Source: Candidatus Marsarchaeota archaeon (GTDB lineage Archaea > Micrarchaeota > Micrarchaeia > Micrarchaeales > Micrarchaeaceae). Taken from it: a stretch of DNA of 64,000 nt. Every line of letters begins with the position of its first letter. The stretch's first letter is position 1. The stretch spans positions 1 to 64,000 of the forward strand of contig JAMCZQ010000002.1 of assembly GCA_023485295.1 (NCBI GenBank). Reading direction: 5' to 3'. The notes below the pieces were generated by a model that worked only from the letters and a program-made list of their open reading frames with translations, was not told the DNA's origin and searched no databases. The translations under genes were made by a program, and so were the position numbers. Below are positions 42,932 through 52,007 of the stretch, piece by piece.

Positions 42932-44152
42932 ATGGACTATAATGCATTCTACGAGCTAGGCTCATTGGACGAGGTGCTTGGAGAAGACCAGGCAATAGCT
43001 GCAATGCGCAGCTTTGCTAGCAAAGCAAACTCCGGCACGCTCGAAAAGCCGCTGATTCTGTTCGGGCCTACAGGAGTCGGGAAAAGCGTATCGGCTCGCC
43101 TGCTTGCTGCTGAGTATAAATGGAACCTGATAGAATTGAATGCCAGCGATTACAGGGACAAGGATTCCATAAAGAAAATTCTTGGCGCAGCGTCGCAATC
43201 GCGCAGCCTTTTCAATAAGATGAATCTGATACTGCTAGATGAGATAGACGACATAAGTGCAAAATTTGACAAAGGCGCATCCTCTGCAATCCTAGACCTG
43301 ATAAATACTTCAAAAAACCCAATAATCTTCATTGCAAATGACGTCTGGGACCAGAAAATCTCCTTTCTGAGGGGCCATTGCACCCCTGTGGAGTTTAAGA
43401 AGCCAAAGCCTTTTGTAATAGAAAGGGTACTTGAACGCATATCTGCCAGGCTCAGCATAAAGCCAGCAGCAGACGTAATGCGTGCAATAGCTGCAAGGTC
43501 AAGCGGCGACGTAAGAAGCGCGATAAATGACATGTTTGCAGTATCGGGTGCCAGCGCTGACGCTCTTGACTACATCGGCCTTAGGGACAGGAAGGAGTAC
43601 ATATTCTCAACGCTGGACAAGATATTCATGTCCAACACGCTTTCAGCTCCGCTGAGAGCCATAACCAATGCAGAGGATTCGAATGACATGCTACTCAAGT
43701 GGATTGACCAGAACATACCTAACAGGTATAGCGATATGCATGACATACGCAACGCATACGCGAGCCTATCCTGCGCATCAATATACTTTAACAAGGCTTC
43801 GCGCTCGCAGTACTATACCTACTGGCGCTATACGAATGTGTTAATGTCCAGCGGCGTTGCCCTAGCAAAGAGCTTTTACCCGCAAATGTCTAACAGGTAT
43901 GAATTCCCGCATACCATAAAGTCGCTAAGCTCCTCAAAGGGATCGCGAGCCTCCAGCGCCGAGATAGCTGCAAAGCTCAAAAGGCGCATACACGAGAGCA
44001 CCCGGAAGATACTGGAGTACTATGTGCCAATTCTTGCAATGATTGCGAAGCAGAACGAAGCGATGGGCAAGAAAAATGAAATCTACGACTTTTTTGAAAC
44101 GCATTACGAGCTCTCTGAAAAAGACATCGAATTCATAAAGTCTTCAGCATAA
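42932..44152 (+). CDS. rfcL: Replication factor C large subunit
   Basis: 406 residues from ATG 42932, where homology begins (MDYNAFYELGSLDEVLGED); in-frame ATGs at 42872 and 42881 add 17-20 unrelated residues and lie close to the predicted transcription start (TATA ACTATAAATA near 42848). Walker A GPTGVGKS, Walker B LILLDEIDD, the ELNASDYRDK motif of RFC-L and the sensor SSGDVRSAIND are present. The canonical N-terminal W-x-E-K-Y-R-P motif is absent. Loads the PCNA clamp together with the small subunit, which is not in the window. The C-terminal PCNA-binding tail is not evident. Confidence 0.85.
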   Translation: MDYNAFYELGSLDEVLGEDQAIAAMRSFASKANSGTLEKPLILFGPTGVGKSVSARLLAAEYKWNLIELNASDYRDKDSIKKILGAASQSRSLFNKMNLILLDEIDDISAKFDKGASSAILDLINTSKNPIIFIANDVWDQKISFLRGHCTPVEFKKPKPFVIERVLERISARLSIKPAADVMRAIAARSSGDVRSAINDMFAVSGASADALDYIGLRDRKEYIFSTLDKIFMSNTLSAPLRAITNAEDSNDMLLKWIDQNIPNRYSDMHDIRNAYASLSCASIYFNKASRSQYYTYWRYTNVLMSSGVALAKSFYPQMSNRYEFPHTIKSLSSSKGSRASSAEIAAKLKRRIHESTRKILEYYVPILAMIAKQNEAMGKKNEIYDFFETHYELSEKDIEFIKSSA

Positions 44153-44173
44153 GCGCGCAGCCAAGCAGCTATT

Positions 44174-45565
44174 CTAGCCTAAGTTTGACTCGATGCTGCT
44201 TCTTATGTAGTCCAAGCTGTCCTGCATGTGTTCGACATCATTTACTTTCATGCTTGCAGCCTCATTGTGCCCTCCGCCATTCTCTATGTGGCCTATATCC
44301 CTCATTTCCCCTATCAGATCAAGCAGGCCAGCCTTGGCCGAAAGGTCTTTGTTTACCCTTATTGAAATCAATGCCTTGTTATAGACTATGCATACTGCCT
44401 TCTTGCCGTTCTCCTTCTCAATTTTGTCTTGAAAGAGCGAAGCAAACTTGCCATGCTTTACGAACCTTAGGCCGAGATCTTCTATGTACTTGTAATTCAA
44501 AATAGAGACTACGTAATCCTTATGCCTGTATATCTTTGACTTCTGCAGCGCCATTGCCATGGCCTGGTCCAGCTCCCCAGAAGCGGTGTCTATCACCTCG
44601 GAGAAAATTGCTTCATCAGACATTGCATTTATGATGTTTTTCGGCGTGACAAACTTTCCATCAAACGTCTCATGCATAGTAATGCTGTCAAGAAACAGTG
44701 CCATTTCGTTTGCCTTTTTTTCCGGCTTTCCGTAAACGCTATGGTCGCTTATGAGTGACGCTTTCATGAACCTTGAGACGTTTACGCATGATATAGAGTG
44801 CGCCAGCGCTCCTGCCAGGTAGCCAGCAGTGGTGTTGGAGTCGCCACCTTCAAGCCAAGGATTTACGTAAACGTCTATGTCGCTGTAAGCGAATCCGCTA
44901 TACAAAGGATGGTGGTCTATCCATACGAGCTTCGCCTTGCCCTTTGCGCTTTTTATTGCATTTTTGCTTTCCTGTGCTGTGCCAAAATCTATGGCGCAGA
45001 CTATCGGCTTTTCAATGCTTTCATAGTTGCTGAACCTTGCCGAATCAGCCTCGAAGGCCTCCTGGGTATACGCCACGTTCCTGTTCATGGTCCACAGGCA
45101 ATTAACGCTCTTGAATCCAAGAATGCCTGCAAGCTTTTCAAACGCCATATATAGCGCAATGGCGCCGGAAGAGCCATCGCCATCGTTGTGGAACCTAAAG
45201 AATATGGGCGCCCCGGAAATGAAATTCCTGACCAATGCCTTGCCGGCCATTTCAAGCCTGCTGCCCAAGCGCGCAACCGAATCGTCAAGACCTTGAATCC
45301 CTGAGGAATACTGCTTGCACATTGGGGTTACCTTCTTCACCAGTGCATCTATCTTCTCTTCGTAAAGCTCATGTGTCGCCTTTGCGCCCTTCAGGCTGGA
45401 AAGCCCGAGCGATACGCCGTCATAGTTTTCTGCTCCAAGCTCTACAATGTCATATGGCTCAAGGCGCATTGATGAATACGACTGCAGCACAGAGTCTCCA
45501 ACCAGGGTGTACAGGCTCTCGCCGCGGGCTGAGATCTTTGTAGATGCGACAATGAATTTTTTCAA
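44174..45565 (-). CDS. DHH/DHHA1 phosphoesterase, archaeal RecJ-like
   Basis: 463 residues. DHH-superfamily motifs: FHNDGDGSSGA (residues 125-135), D193 in CAIDFG, DHHP (217-220) and the DHHA1 motif ENGGGHNEAAS near 430. Archaeal RecJ-like proteins are single-strand exonucleases; some bind GINS and act like Cdc45 at the replisome. The N-terminal ~100 residues could be an OB-like extension. It converges on rfcL, and a role near replication or repair is consistent but unproven. Confidence 0.8.
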   Translation of the reverse strand: MKKFIVASTKISARGESLYTLVGDSVLQSYSSMRLEPYDIVELGAENYDGVSLGLSSLKGAKATHELYEEKIDALVKKVTPMCKQYSSGIQGLDDSVARLGSRLEMAGKALVRNFISGAPIFFRFHNDGDGSSGAIALYMAFEKLAGILGFKSVNCLWTMNRNVAYTQEAFEADSARFSNYESIEKPIVCAIDFGTAQESKNAIKSAKGKAKLVWIDHHPLYSGFAYSDIDVYVNPWLEGGDSNTTAGYLAGALAHSISCVNVSRFMKASLISDHSVYGKPEKKANEMALFLDSITMHETFDGKFVTPKNIINAMSDEAIFSEVIDTASGELDQAMAMALQKSKIYRHKDYVVSILNYKYIEDLGLRFVKHGKFASLFQDKIEKENGKKAVCIVYNKALISIRVNKDLSAKAGLLDLIGEMRDIGHIENGGGHNEAASMKVNDVEHMQDSLDYIRSSIESNLG

Positions 45566-45654
45566 CGAAACACCATGCCTAAAATGAAAGTAAATATGGC
45601 TTTATCATCTAAAAGGCTATCGCGTGCACATGCCGGGCATGTGCGCAAAGGCAT

Positions 45655-46638
45655 TCATGAGCTCGAGTTTGACGCAGCAGAAATGCATTGCGATTTGAAG
45701 CTGCTGTTCTGGATCTGGTCGCACAGGGTCGCATTTTTATACCTTACTGCAAAGCCGTAGTAGCATGAATAGTATATGGTCAAGCCGTAGCTTTTTACGT
45801 AGTTGCAGGAGCTGTTTATGACCGAGGCATTTTCGGTCACATTCAGTGCTGCTATATTCTGGCTTGCAACATACGCGCAATCAACCGAGTAATTTCCTGG
45901 AAGAAGGGCGCACAAAGCAGCATCCCTATAGGTTGTCGCCAATTCGTAATAGCATATGTCGCTGTCTGACATGCTCAAAGCTTCAAAATCGTAGTAGGAG
46001 CTTAAGTTTCTGTTAAGGTTCAGCAAGTCCGCTACGGGCACTCCGCCGCCAACCGTGCCATTCAGGTACGAGCAATATGACGGGTTTCCGGTTGCCATCG
46101 CCTTCAAATAATAGCTTGAGCTCATGCAAACCGTGCGTTCTGTGGTGTTCTGAATGCCAGTGCAGTAAGCTTGGCTGGAATAGTTCATCGCCTTTGCATA
46201 GCCATACATGCAATTTGAGGATGCTGTGGCGTTTTTTATCAGGCTGCAATACGACTCGTTCTTGGCAGTCAGCGCAGCTGAGCTTATGCATGTTGCAATT
46301 CCTGAGCTTGCATTGAGCGTCAAGCATGCATGTGCATTGCCTGTATCAGATGCTACCGACTGTATGCACTGGGATCTCACAGGTATTGCGTTTATGTGCG
46401 TGCATATGCTTGCATTGCCCTCTGACACTGCATAATTCTCATAGCATGCGTTCCTCTGAGTAGAGAATATTATGCTGCCACAGCCCTTATGCTCAGAGTT
46501 TGCCGCTATCGCAGCTATTATGAGCAATGCAAGGACTATGGCGGCAAGCGCAAATATCCTGTAGCGTTCCGGTATCCTGCGCAAAGGCCCTTGTCCAGGC
46601 GCATTCCCGCCATTTTGTGCAGCCTTGTTCTTAGGCAT
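45655..46638 (-). CDS. Membrane-anchored Cys-repeat protein
   Basis: 327 residues. A cytoplasmic basic N-terminus and one membrane helix (residues ~26-47, FALAAIVLALLIIAAIAA) lead to an outside-facing region with regularly spaced cysteines in units like 'A-x5-8-C-x2-I-x6-9-C' (NASICTHI, NESYCSLI, QAYCTGI, ATLCDQI). The Ala/Cys helical repeats probably form disulfide-stapled hairpins; N-x-S/T sequons are frequent. No known function. ATG overlaps the KaiC-like stop by one base, so the two are translated together. Confidence 0.65.
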   Translation of the reverse strand: MPKNKAAQNGGNAPGQGPLRRIPERYRIFALAAIVLALLIIAAIAANSEHKGCGSIIFSTQRNACYENYAVSEGNASICTHINAIPVRSQCIQSVASDTGNAHACLTLNASSGIATCISSAALTAKNESYCSLIKNATASSNCMYGYAKAMNYSSQAYCTGIQNTTERTVCMSSSYYLKAMATGNPSYCSYLNGTVGGGVPVADLLNLNRNLSSYYDFEALSMSDSDICYYELATTYRDAALCALLPGNYSVDCAYVASQNIAALNVTENASVINSSCNYVKSYGLTIYYSCYYGFAVRYKNATLCDQIQNSSFKSQCISAASNSSS

Positions 46639-47378
46639 TAGAGGTTTTCACCCATTTGCTCCACAGTATACACCTTAAAGCCCTTTTCGGTTATCTCGTA
46701 AGGAGACAGCGCCCAGCTGTGGTTGGAGCCGCGCATTTTCACTATCTCAGCAGTAAGCGTGCGCCTATCCTCTTTTCCGAGCTGGTAAAGCATTATGATG
46801 CCATCGAATATGAAGAATTCAGTGGAATACTTGAGCTTGCTCCTGTCCGAAAAGTCCACTTCAACGGTGAGGAAAGCCGTAACGCCAAGCCTGTGCAGGC
46901 TTTCAGACAAAAGCAGCATTGATTTTCTGTAATTAAAATTGTCGTTCAGCACCATTTTCATCAATGATATGGAGTCTATCACCACACACTTGGCATTGTT
47001 CTGCTTTATTATTGATTCTATGTCTGAAATAATATTGCCGAATGAGTACATTGCGGAATCACTTTGGGTCTGCAGCTTCGACGCAGGATCCTCTCCGTCT
47101 ATTATGATTTCGCCGTTTTTAACCATGTCATCGATATCGGTAAAGCCCTTGAATGCAAACTTCGCGTTCTTTAAAAGCATATCTGGCTTCTCTACAAGGG
47201 ATATGAAAGCCCCCTTTACCCCTGCAAGTGCATTGCGGTAAAGTATTTCGAAACCCATAAGGGTCTTTCCAGCGCCAGGGCCTCCAGCAATGAGTATCTG
47301 GTTGCCTTCAGGCACACCTCCGTTAAGCATAAAATCTAAACCGCTTATACCGGTTTTTACCCTAGCTACATCAACCAT
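46638..47378 (-). CDS. KaiC-like RecA-superfamily ATPase
   Basis: 246 residues from ATG 47378 (GTG 47387 is possible). A single KaiC domain: TGISGLDFMLNGGVPEGNQI, Walker A GGPGAGKT, catalytic Glu region SLVEKPD, Walker B KCVVIDSIS and the end motif VKMRGSNHSW. Single-domain archaeal KaiC proteins are signalling or recombination-related ATPases of unknown targets. The tight coupling to the Cys-repeat membrane protein suggests the ATPase regulates a surface process. Confidence 0.85.
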   Translation of the reverse strand: MVDVARVKTGISGLDFMLNGGVPEGNQILIAGGPGAGKTLMGFEILYRNALAGVKGAFISLVEKPDMLLKNAKFAFKGFTDIDDMVKNGEIIIDGEDPASKLQTQSDSAMYSFGNIISDIESIIKQNNAKCVVIDSISLMKMVLNDNFNYRKSMLLLSESLHRLGVTAFLTVEVDFSDRSKLKYSTEFFIFDGIIMLYQLGKEDRRTLTAEIVKMRGSNHSWALSPYEITEKGFKVYTVEQMGENL

Positions 47379-47410
47379 TTGAACCACTTACAACATACTT
47401 ACCAATCTAA

Positions 47411-47420
47411 TATTTAAATA
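47411..47420 (-). promoter_or_regulatory. Palindromic TATA box of the KaiC-like operon
   Basis: TATTTAAATA, self-complementary, about 37 bases before ATG 47378 on this strand; it lies in the 70-base divergent gap and could also serve the plus-strand gene at 47449. Confidence 0.45.
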
Positions 47421-47448
47421 ACTTTTTAGTCATAAAATAGCGTATTGA

Positions 47449-48219
47449 ATGAGGAAAAAAATAGTATATGTTGGCATAGCCGTACTGCTAGCGGGGCTGC
47501 TTGCATATTTTTATGTATACTCGAGCATAAGCTCAGCGATTTCCGCATCGTCCACCCAGGTGCTGAGCAGGGTGTACAAAAACTTTACGCTTCAACAGGC
47601 TTCATACGGCGTGATAAACTTCACAGGCACAGCGCCCAACATAAGCGCCTTCGTTGTAGAAGCCAACAAATCCGTTGACGTGTCTTTGCTCAATGCAAGT
47701 GCATATGCGTTATGGGGATCCTCGATAAGTTCCAACAAGAGCGCATATGGCTATGCAGAAGCAGCGCGTTCTCTTGAAGGCAGGGGCGCAATTCTGCTAT
47801 ACGAGAATGTCACGAATGCCACTTATCCATACACGTATGCGCAGCCAGCATATGCAACCAATAACACAAATGCAACCTTCGGCATACTCCCGATCGGCAG
47901 GTACTACATAATAGTCAACGGCCATAACAGCTCAGAGGGCCAGATTGCGGTAAATTCCATAGTAGTTGGGGATGTCAGTGTTGCGGAAAACTACGACACG
48001 CTTAAGAGCATAGGCCTGCTCAGCGTTGTTGCAGTGCTTCTCTTTGTAATAGGGCTTATAATCATAATAGTCGGCCTTTTCAGGAAGGACAAGAACAAGC
48101 AAGGCAGTGAAATGAGCCAAGAAGCAATAGACAAACTCTATTCTGGGATAAGGAATACCCCAACTGCCACGGAGCGGCGTGCAAAGCAAAAGCCAAAGGG
48201 CAAGAAGCACAATAGATAG
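47449..48219 (+). CDS. Two-TM secreted-domain protein of unknown function
   Basis: 256 residues: N-terminal membrane helix (VYVGIAVLLAGLLAYFYVY), an extracellular beta-rich domain with about ten N-x-S/T sequons, a second helix (LLSVVAVLLFVIGLIIIIVG) and a cytoplasmic Lys-rich tail. Divergent from the KaiC/Cys-repeat operon. Not recognised. Confidence 0.6.
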   Translation: MRKKIVYVGIAVLLAGLLAYFYVYSSISSAISASSTQVLSRVYKNFTLQQASYGVINFTGTAPNISAFVVEANKSVDVSLLNASAYALWGSSISSNKSAYGYAEAARSLEGRGAILLYENVTNATYPYTYAQPAYATNNTNATFGILPIGRYYIIVNGHNSSEGQIAVNSIVVGDVSVAENYDTLKSIGLLSVVAVLLFVIGLIIIIVGLFRKDKNKQGSEMSQEAIDKLYSGIRNTPTATERRAKQKPKGKKHNR

Positions 48220-48240
48220 GGCAATCTGGCAACTGCAAGA

Positions 48241-48275
48241 TATTTATTCGTTTAGTGTCTAAACTACATTAGACA
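48241..48275 (+). promoter_or_regulatory. Promoter and palindromic operator of the XRE regulator gene
   Basis: TATA-like TATTTATT at 48241-48248 is followed by TGTCTAA-N6-TTAGACA (48256-48275), seven of seven arm positions paired. The predicted start (~48271) falls within the palindrome, so a bound dimer would block initiation. Likely autoregulation by the XRE protein at 48302. Confidence 0.6.
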
Positions 48276-48301
48276 ATATAAGAAGTATGACGTAGATTGA
48301 A

Positions 48302-48997
48302 ATGGACGAGCTTGGTGAAAAAATAGCTGGCGAGATAGCCCTTTCTGAGAGCCCCGGGAGCGTAATGAAGAAATGGAGGGAACTCTTCGGCATTACGCAA
48401 GCGGAACTTTCAAAGGCCATAAAAATATCGGCATCGACAATAAGCGATTATGAGAGCAACAGGAGGCTCAGCCCTGGCGTTGGCATAATAAAAAGGTTCG
48501 TTTCCGCGCTATTCGAGATAGACGAAACAAGGGGCAGCACAGTGCGCTCCAGCCTTGAAAAATTTTCTGGCACAGCTGCAGCAAACGGCGGTGATATATA
48601 CACAATCCATGATTTCTCCAGCCCGATAAGCGGCACTGATTTTGCAAGGATAATAGAAGGAAAGGTTATAGCAAGCCCAAACCAGCTGGACGAGGTGAAG
48701 CTTTTCGGCTATACAAAGCTCGACAGCCTTCGCGTGATACTTGAGATGTCGCCTTCCGATTATCCGAAGCTTTTCGGCTCGACTACGGAGCGCGTATTCA
48801 TATTCCAGAACGTCAGCACTGGCAGGTCGCCATTGGTGGTAATAAGGGTGGCTCCGATAAAGCCAAAGGTGGTGCTGATACACAACCTTACCAATATTGA
48901 CAAGCTGGCTATAAAAATTGCGCAGATCGAGCATATACCTTTGCTGACCACCAAGCTTTCCATGGAGGAAATAGAAGAGAGGCTTAGCAAGGTATAA
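48302..48997 (+). CDS. XRE-type helix-turn-helix transcriptional regulator
   Basis: 231 residues. Residues ~20-80 hold a Cro/CI HTH: MKKWRELFGITQAELSKAIK, then ISASTISDYESNRRLSPGVG. The C-terminal two-thirds (TDFARIIEGKVIASP ... TKLDSLRVILEMSPSDYPKL) resemble archaeal regulators with a ligand-binding or dimerisation domain. The closest archaeal-type annotation is the COG1709 group. Target beyond its own promoter unknown; converges with the FNR-type gene. Confidence 0.82.
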   Translation: MDELGEKIAGEIALSESPGSVMKKWRELFGITQAELSKAIKISASTISDYESNRRLSPGVGIIKRFVSALFEIDETRGSTVRSSLEKFSGTAAANGGDIYTIHDFSSPISGTDFARIIEGKVIASPNQLDEVKLFGYTKLDSLRVILEMSPSDYPKLFGSTTERVFIFQNVSTGRSPLVVIRVAPIKPKVVLIHNLTNIDKLAIKIAQIEHIPLLTTKLSMEEIEERLSKV

Positions 48998-49022
48998 GCC
49001 TTGGGATGCCAGAGAGGCCTTA

Positions 49023-49757
49023 TCAGCCCCAGACGTCAGCCTTTACCCTGTTGTTTGGCACATTAAGCGATGCCAGCGCATCTTTTATTGCCTTTACGAA
49101 CGGCAATGGCCCGCACACATATACCGTGCGCTCCATTATGTCAGGGGCAGACTTCATTATCATGTCAGCGTTAACGTGGCCTGTCTGCCCGTTCCAGCCA
49201 TCTCCAGCCTGCGGCCTTGTTACCGTTATGACCGATTTTATCTTTAGCGACTCCGCAAGCTGCATAAGCTCATCCTTCATTATTATTTCGGTCGGAAACT
49301 TTATGCTATATATTAGCACGACATCAGTGCCAGCGCCTATCTTTTTTATGTGCCTGAGCATGGACATGAATGGCGCAAAGCCAGTGCCGCCAGCTATGAA
49401 CAGCACCTTTTTGTTTTCCTCAGGTACGAATGCGAACTGCCCATAAGGGCCCTCTATGACATATTTATCGCCTTTCTTCGACTGCATGAAATAAGTCACA
49501 TGTCCGTCATGCTCCTTTACCACGTAGAACTCAAGGTAATCTGCATTTGGCTCAGAAGCTATCGAATAAGCCCTCCTAACAAGCAGCTTACCTGTTCCTT
49601 TTTCCACACCCATTATCATTGCAAACATGCCTGGATCAAAATCAAGCCTGCTGCCGTCTGTTGCCTGTAGCCTCACCAGCTGCACCTCTGGCGTGTTGCT
49701 CTCGGAAAGTATAAGCTCGTACTCTTTTTTTGTTATCGGATATGTCTTTGCCGCCAT
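49023..49757 (-). CDS. FAD/NAD(P)-binding oxidoreductase, ferredoxin-NADP reductase type
   Basis: 244 residues. FAD-binding motif RRAYSIAS (R-x-Y-S), NAD-binding GGTGFAPFMSML, and C-terminal VYVCGPLPFVKAIKDAL. Close in size and style to electron-transfer reductases lacking their own Fe-S domain. Transfers electrons between NAD(P)H and a small carrier such as ferredoxin or rubredoxin. No partner next to it; a 99-base gap separates it from the dehydrogenase operon. Confidence 0.85.
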   Translation of the reverse strand: MAAKTYPITKKEYELILSESNTPEVQLVRLQATDGSRLDFDPGMFAMIMGVEKGTGKLLVRRAYSIASEPNADYLEFYVVKEHDGHVTYFMQSKKGDKYVIEGPYGQFAFVPEENKKVLFIAGGTGFAPFMSMLRHIKKIGAGTDVVLIYSIKFPTEIIMKDELMQLAESLKIKSVITVTRPQAGDGWNGQTGHVNADMIMKSAPDIMERTVYVCGPLPFVKAIKDALASLNVPNNRVKADVWG

Positions 49758-49856
49758 AAAATCAACCTAATAATTAACTATAGATTGCAAGTTCGTTTAT
49801 TAAAAACTATTTATAAATTTTTTAACTGGTAGCTGCGCATGCAATCGGCGCACAGA

Positions 49857-50618
49857 TCACGCGTGCACTTCTAATGCAAACTTTTCAATCAAATTTGCCA
49901 CGTCGCCAGGTTTTGCCACATGTGGCACATGCCCTGCATCGACGATTGCAAGCTCTGAATTCCTTATGCGCTCTTGGAAAAGTTTACCAATGCGTGCATC
50001 TATTACTCTGTCTTTGCCGCCCCATATTATGAGCGTAGGCACATCAAGCTTTAGCAAAGACTCCTTTGTAAGGAAATGCTCTTTTACCTCGCCATATATG
50101 GTGCTCTTCATAACGAATTCCTTGTTGTTATTCATTTTCATAACTGAATTAAGCTCTGTTTCGTAGAAATGTCCAATCGATCCATTTGCAAGTACCTCGT
50201 CAAACTGTTCTTTAAGGCCGGCAGCGTCCTCAAGCACCAACTTTTTCGGCATGGCCTTTGCGTCCTGCATTACTGTGCAATAATAAGCTGCAATCCAGCC
50301 GCCGTAGGAATGGCCCACCAGCATGTAGTCCTTCGATCCAATTCCTGCCAATGCATCATAAAGGCATTCAGCCTGCACGCCAATGTTATAATTCAACTGC
50401 GGTGCATCTGAATCGCCGTGCCCCAAAAGGTCAAGCGCCAAGATATCAAAATTATCTTGGATTGCCTCAATGAACCTTTTCCAGCTTCTTGAGTCAGCCC
50501 CAAGGCCGTGCAGCAGCACAAGCTGCAATGCGCCTTTCGAGGAAGCAGTGCCTTTCATATAATGAAGTTTGCCGTGCCGCGTGCCTACAAATCCAGATTC
50601 AAGCAAGCTGAAATCCAT
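49857..50618 (-). CDS. Alpha/beta hydrolase in the 2-oxoacid dehydrogenase operon
   Basis: 253 residues. Catalytic triad candidates: S104 (GHSYGG), D203 (WGGKDRV) and H230 (DAGHVPHV); oxyanion HGLG (37-40). ATG overlaps the E3 stop by one base. Acetoin-dehydrogenase E2 proteins often carry a fused hydrolase of this type; here it is separate. It might hydrolyse a CoA ester or diketone; substrate unknown. Confidence 0.85.
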   Translation of the reverse strand: MDFSLLESGFVGTRHGKLHYMKGTASSKGALQLVLLHGLGADSRSWKRFIEAIQDNFDILALDLLGHGDSDAPQLNYNIGVQAECLYDALAGIGSKDYMLVGHSYGGWIAAYYCTVMQDAKAMPKKLVLEDAAGLKEQFDEVLANGSIGHFYETELNSVMKMNNNKEFVMKSTIYGEVKEHFLTKESLLKLDVPTLIIWGGKDRVIDARIGKLFQERIRNSELAIVDAGHVPHVAKPGDVANLIEKFALEVHA

Positions 50619-51991
50619 TATGACCTACCGTAAAAGAAGTGTATGGGCCTGCCAAGCGCAGCCTCGGCAACTTCCTGTATTGACTCGCTGAATGTCGGGT
50701 GCGGGTGTATGGTATCCGCCAGGTCTTCGAGCGTCATGCCCATCTCTATTCCAAGCGCAGCCTCGGCAATCATTGCATTTGCATCAGGCGATACGAGTTC
50801 TATGCCCTTTACAACATTATTGCTGTCGTATGCAACCTTTGCGAAGCCTGACGTTTCAGAAAGGGCTATGCCCCTGCCAAGCGCGCTGAGCGGGAATTTT
50901 TTGACTGTTATGCCTTCAGCCTCGTCTATGCTTCCTGCGATGGCTATCTCAGGGTCTGAGAATATGACTGCAGGCACTACCATGTTGTCGAACGATGAAT
51001 CCAGTCCTGCCGCAACTTCTGCAGCAACTACGCCTTGCCTGATAGCCTTATGCGCAAGCAATGGCTCTCCAATCACATCGCCGACAGCCAATATGTTCTG
51101 GTCGCTTGTTACCAGCCTGCTGTTGACCTTTATGAAGCCTTTCTGATCCAGCTCGACTCCTGTATTCTCAAGACCGCAGCCAAAGGTATACGGCGTAAGG
51201 CCCACAGCCACCACTACAACATCAGCATTTACTGCAACGCCAGACGCCAGCTTAAGCGCTTTGCTCTGCCTGTCATAGCTCTCAGGCGTTTCGCCTGCGT
51301 AGATCTTTACTCCCATAGCCTGCATTTTCTTCTTTATGACGGCTACCGCCTCCTTGTCAAACTTTGACAGGACATCAGATCTTGCAATTATCGACACCTT
51401 CGAACCGAGCTTTGCGTAAAGCGTACCTATTTCGACTGACACGTACCCTGCGCCTATTATCGCCATGCTTGCAGGCACATAATCCATCATAAGCGCCTGC
51501 TTATAGTCAAGTATGGATTTCCCGTCGAACTCAAAGCCTTTCAAAACTGTCGGGGTCGACCCAGTAGCCACTATCGCCTTTTTGAAAGAAAGCTCTACCC
51601 CGCTGCTTAGCTGCAGCTTGCTGCTAGACAGGAACGTGCCTGAGCTCTTGAACACATCAATCTGGTTGGCTTTGCAAAGAAATGCAACGCCATCCTCCAG
51701 CTTTTTGGATACACCCATACGCCATTCATACATTTTTTTGGCATCAAGCGAAGCCTGTGCCGATATGCCGAATTCCTGCGAATGCGTGGCGCTGTAATAA
51801 ATGTCTGCTATATGTATGAGCGTCTTTGAAGGTATGCACGCATAATTGAGGCAGTGCCCTCCGAGCTTCTCCTTTTCCACAAGCGCGACAGTTTTGCCAA
51901 GCTCCGCGGCCCTTATCGCAGCTACGTAGCCTCCTACGCCTGCGCCTAAGACTGCAATATCAACCTCTTCGGGTATTTCTCCCATTACCAT
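50618..51991 (-). CDS. lpdA: Dihydrolipoamide dehydrogenase (E3)
   Basis: 457 residues from ATG 51991, preceded by AGGTG; ATG 51985 is also possible, and a longer frame overlaps E2. FAD site LGAGVGGYVAAIRAAELG; redox disulfide CLNYAC (C47, C52 in this numbering); NAD site IIGAGYVSVEIG; C-terminal catalytic base HPHPTFSE. Reoxidises the dihydrolipoyl groups of E2. Confidence 0.95.
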   Translation of the reverse strand: MVMGEIPEEVDIAVLGAGVGGYVAAIRAAELGKTVALVEKEKLGGHCLNYACIPSKTLIHIADIYYSATHSQEFGISAQASLDAKKMYEWRMGVSKKLEDGVAFLCKANQIDVFKSSGTFLSSSKLQLSSGVELSFKKAIVATGSTPTVLKGFEFDGKSILDYKQALMMDYVPASMAIIGAGYVSVEIGTLYAKLGSKVSIIARSDVLSKFDKEAVAVIKKKMQAMGVKIYAGETPESYDRQSKALKLASGVAVNADVVVVAVGLTPYTFGCGLENTGVELDQKGFIKVNSRLVTSDQNILAVGDVIGEPLLAHKAIRQGVVAAEVAAGLDSSFDNMVVPAVIFSDPEIAIAGSIDEAEGITVKKFPLSALGRGIALSETSGFAKVAYDSNNVVKGIELVSPDANAMIAEAALGIEMGMTLEDLADTIHPHPTFSESIQEVAEAALGRPIHFFYGRS

Positions 51992-52007
51992 ATGCTGCAC
52001 CTGCTGG

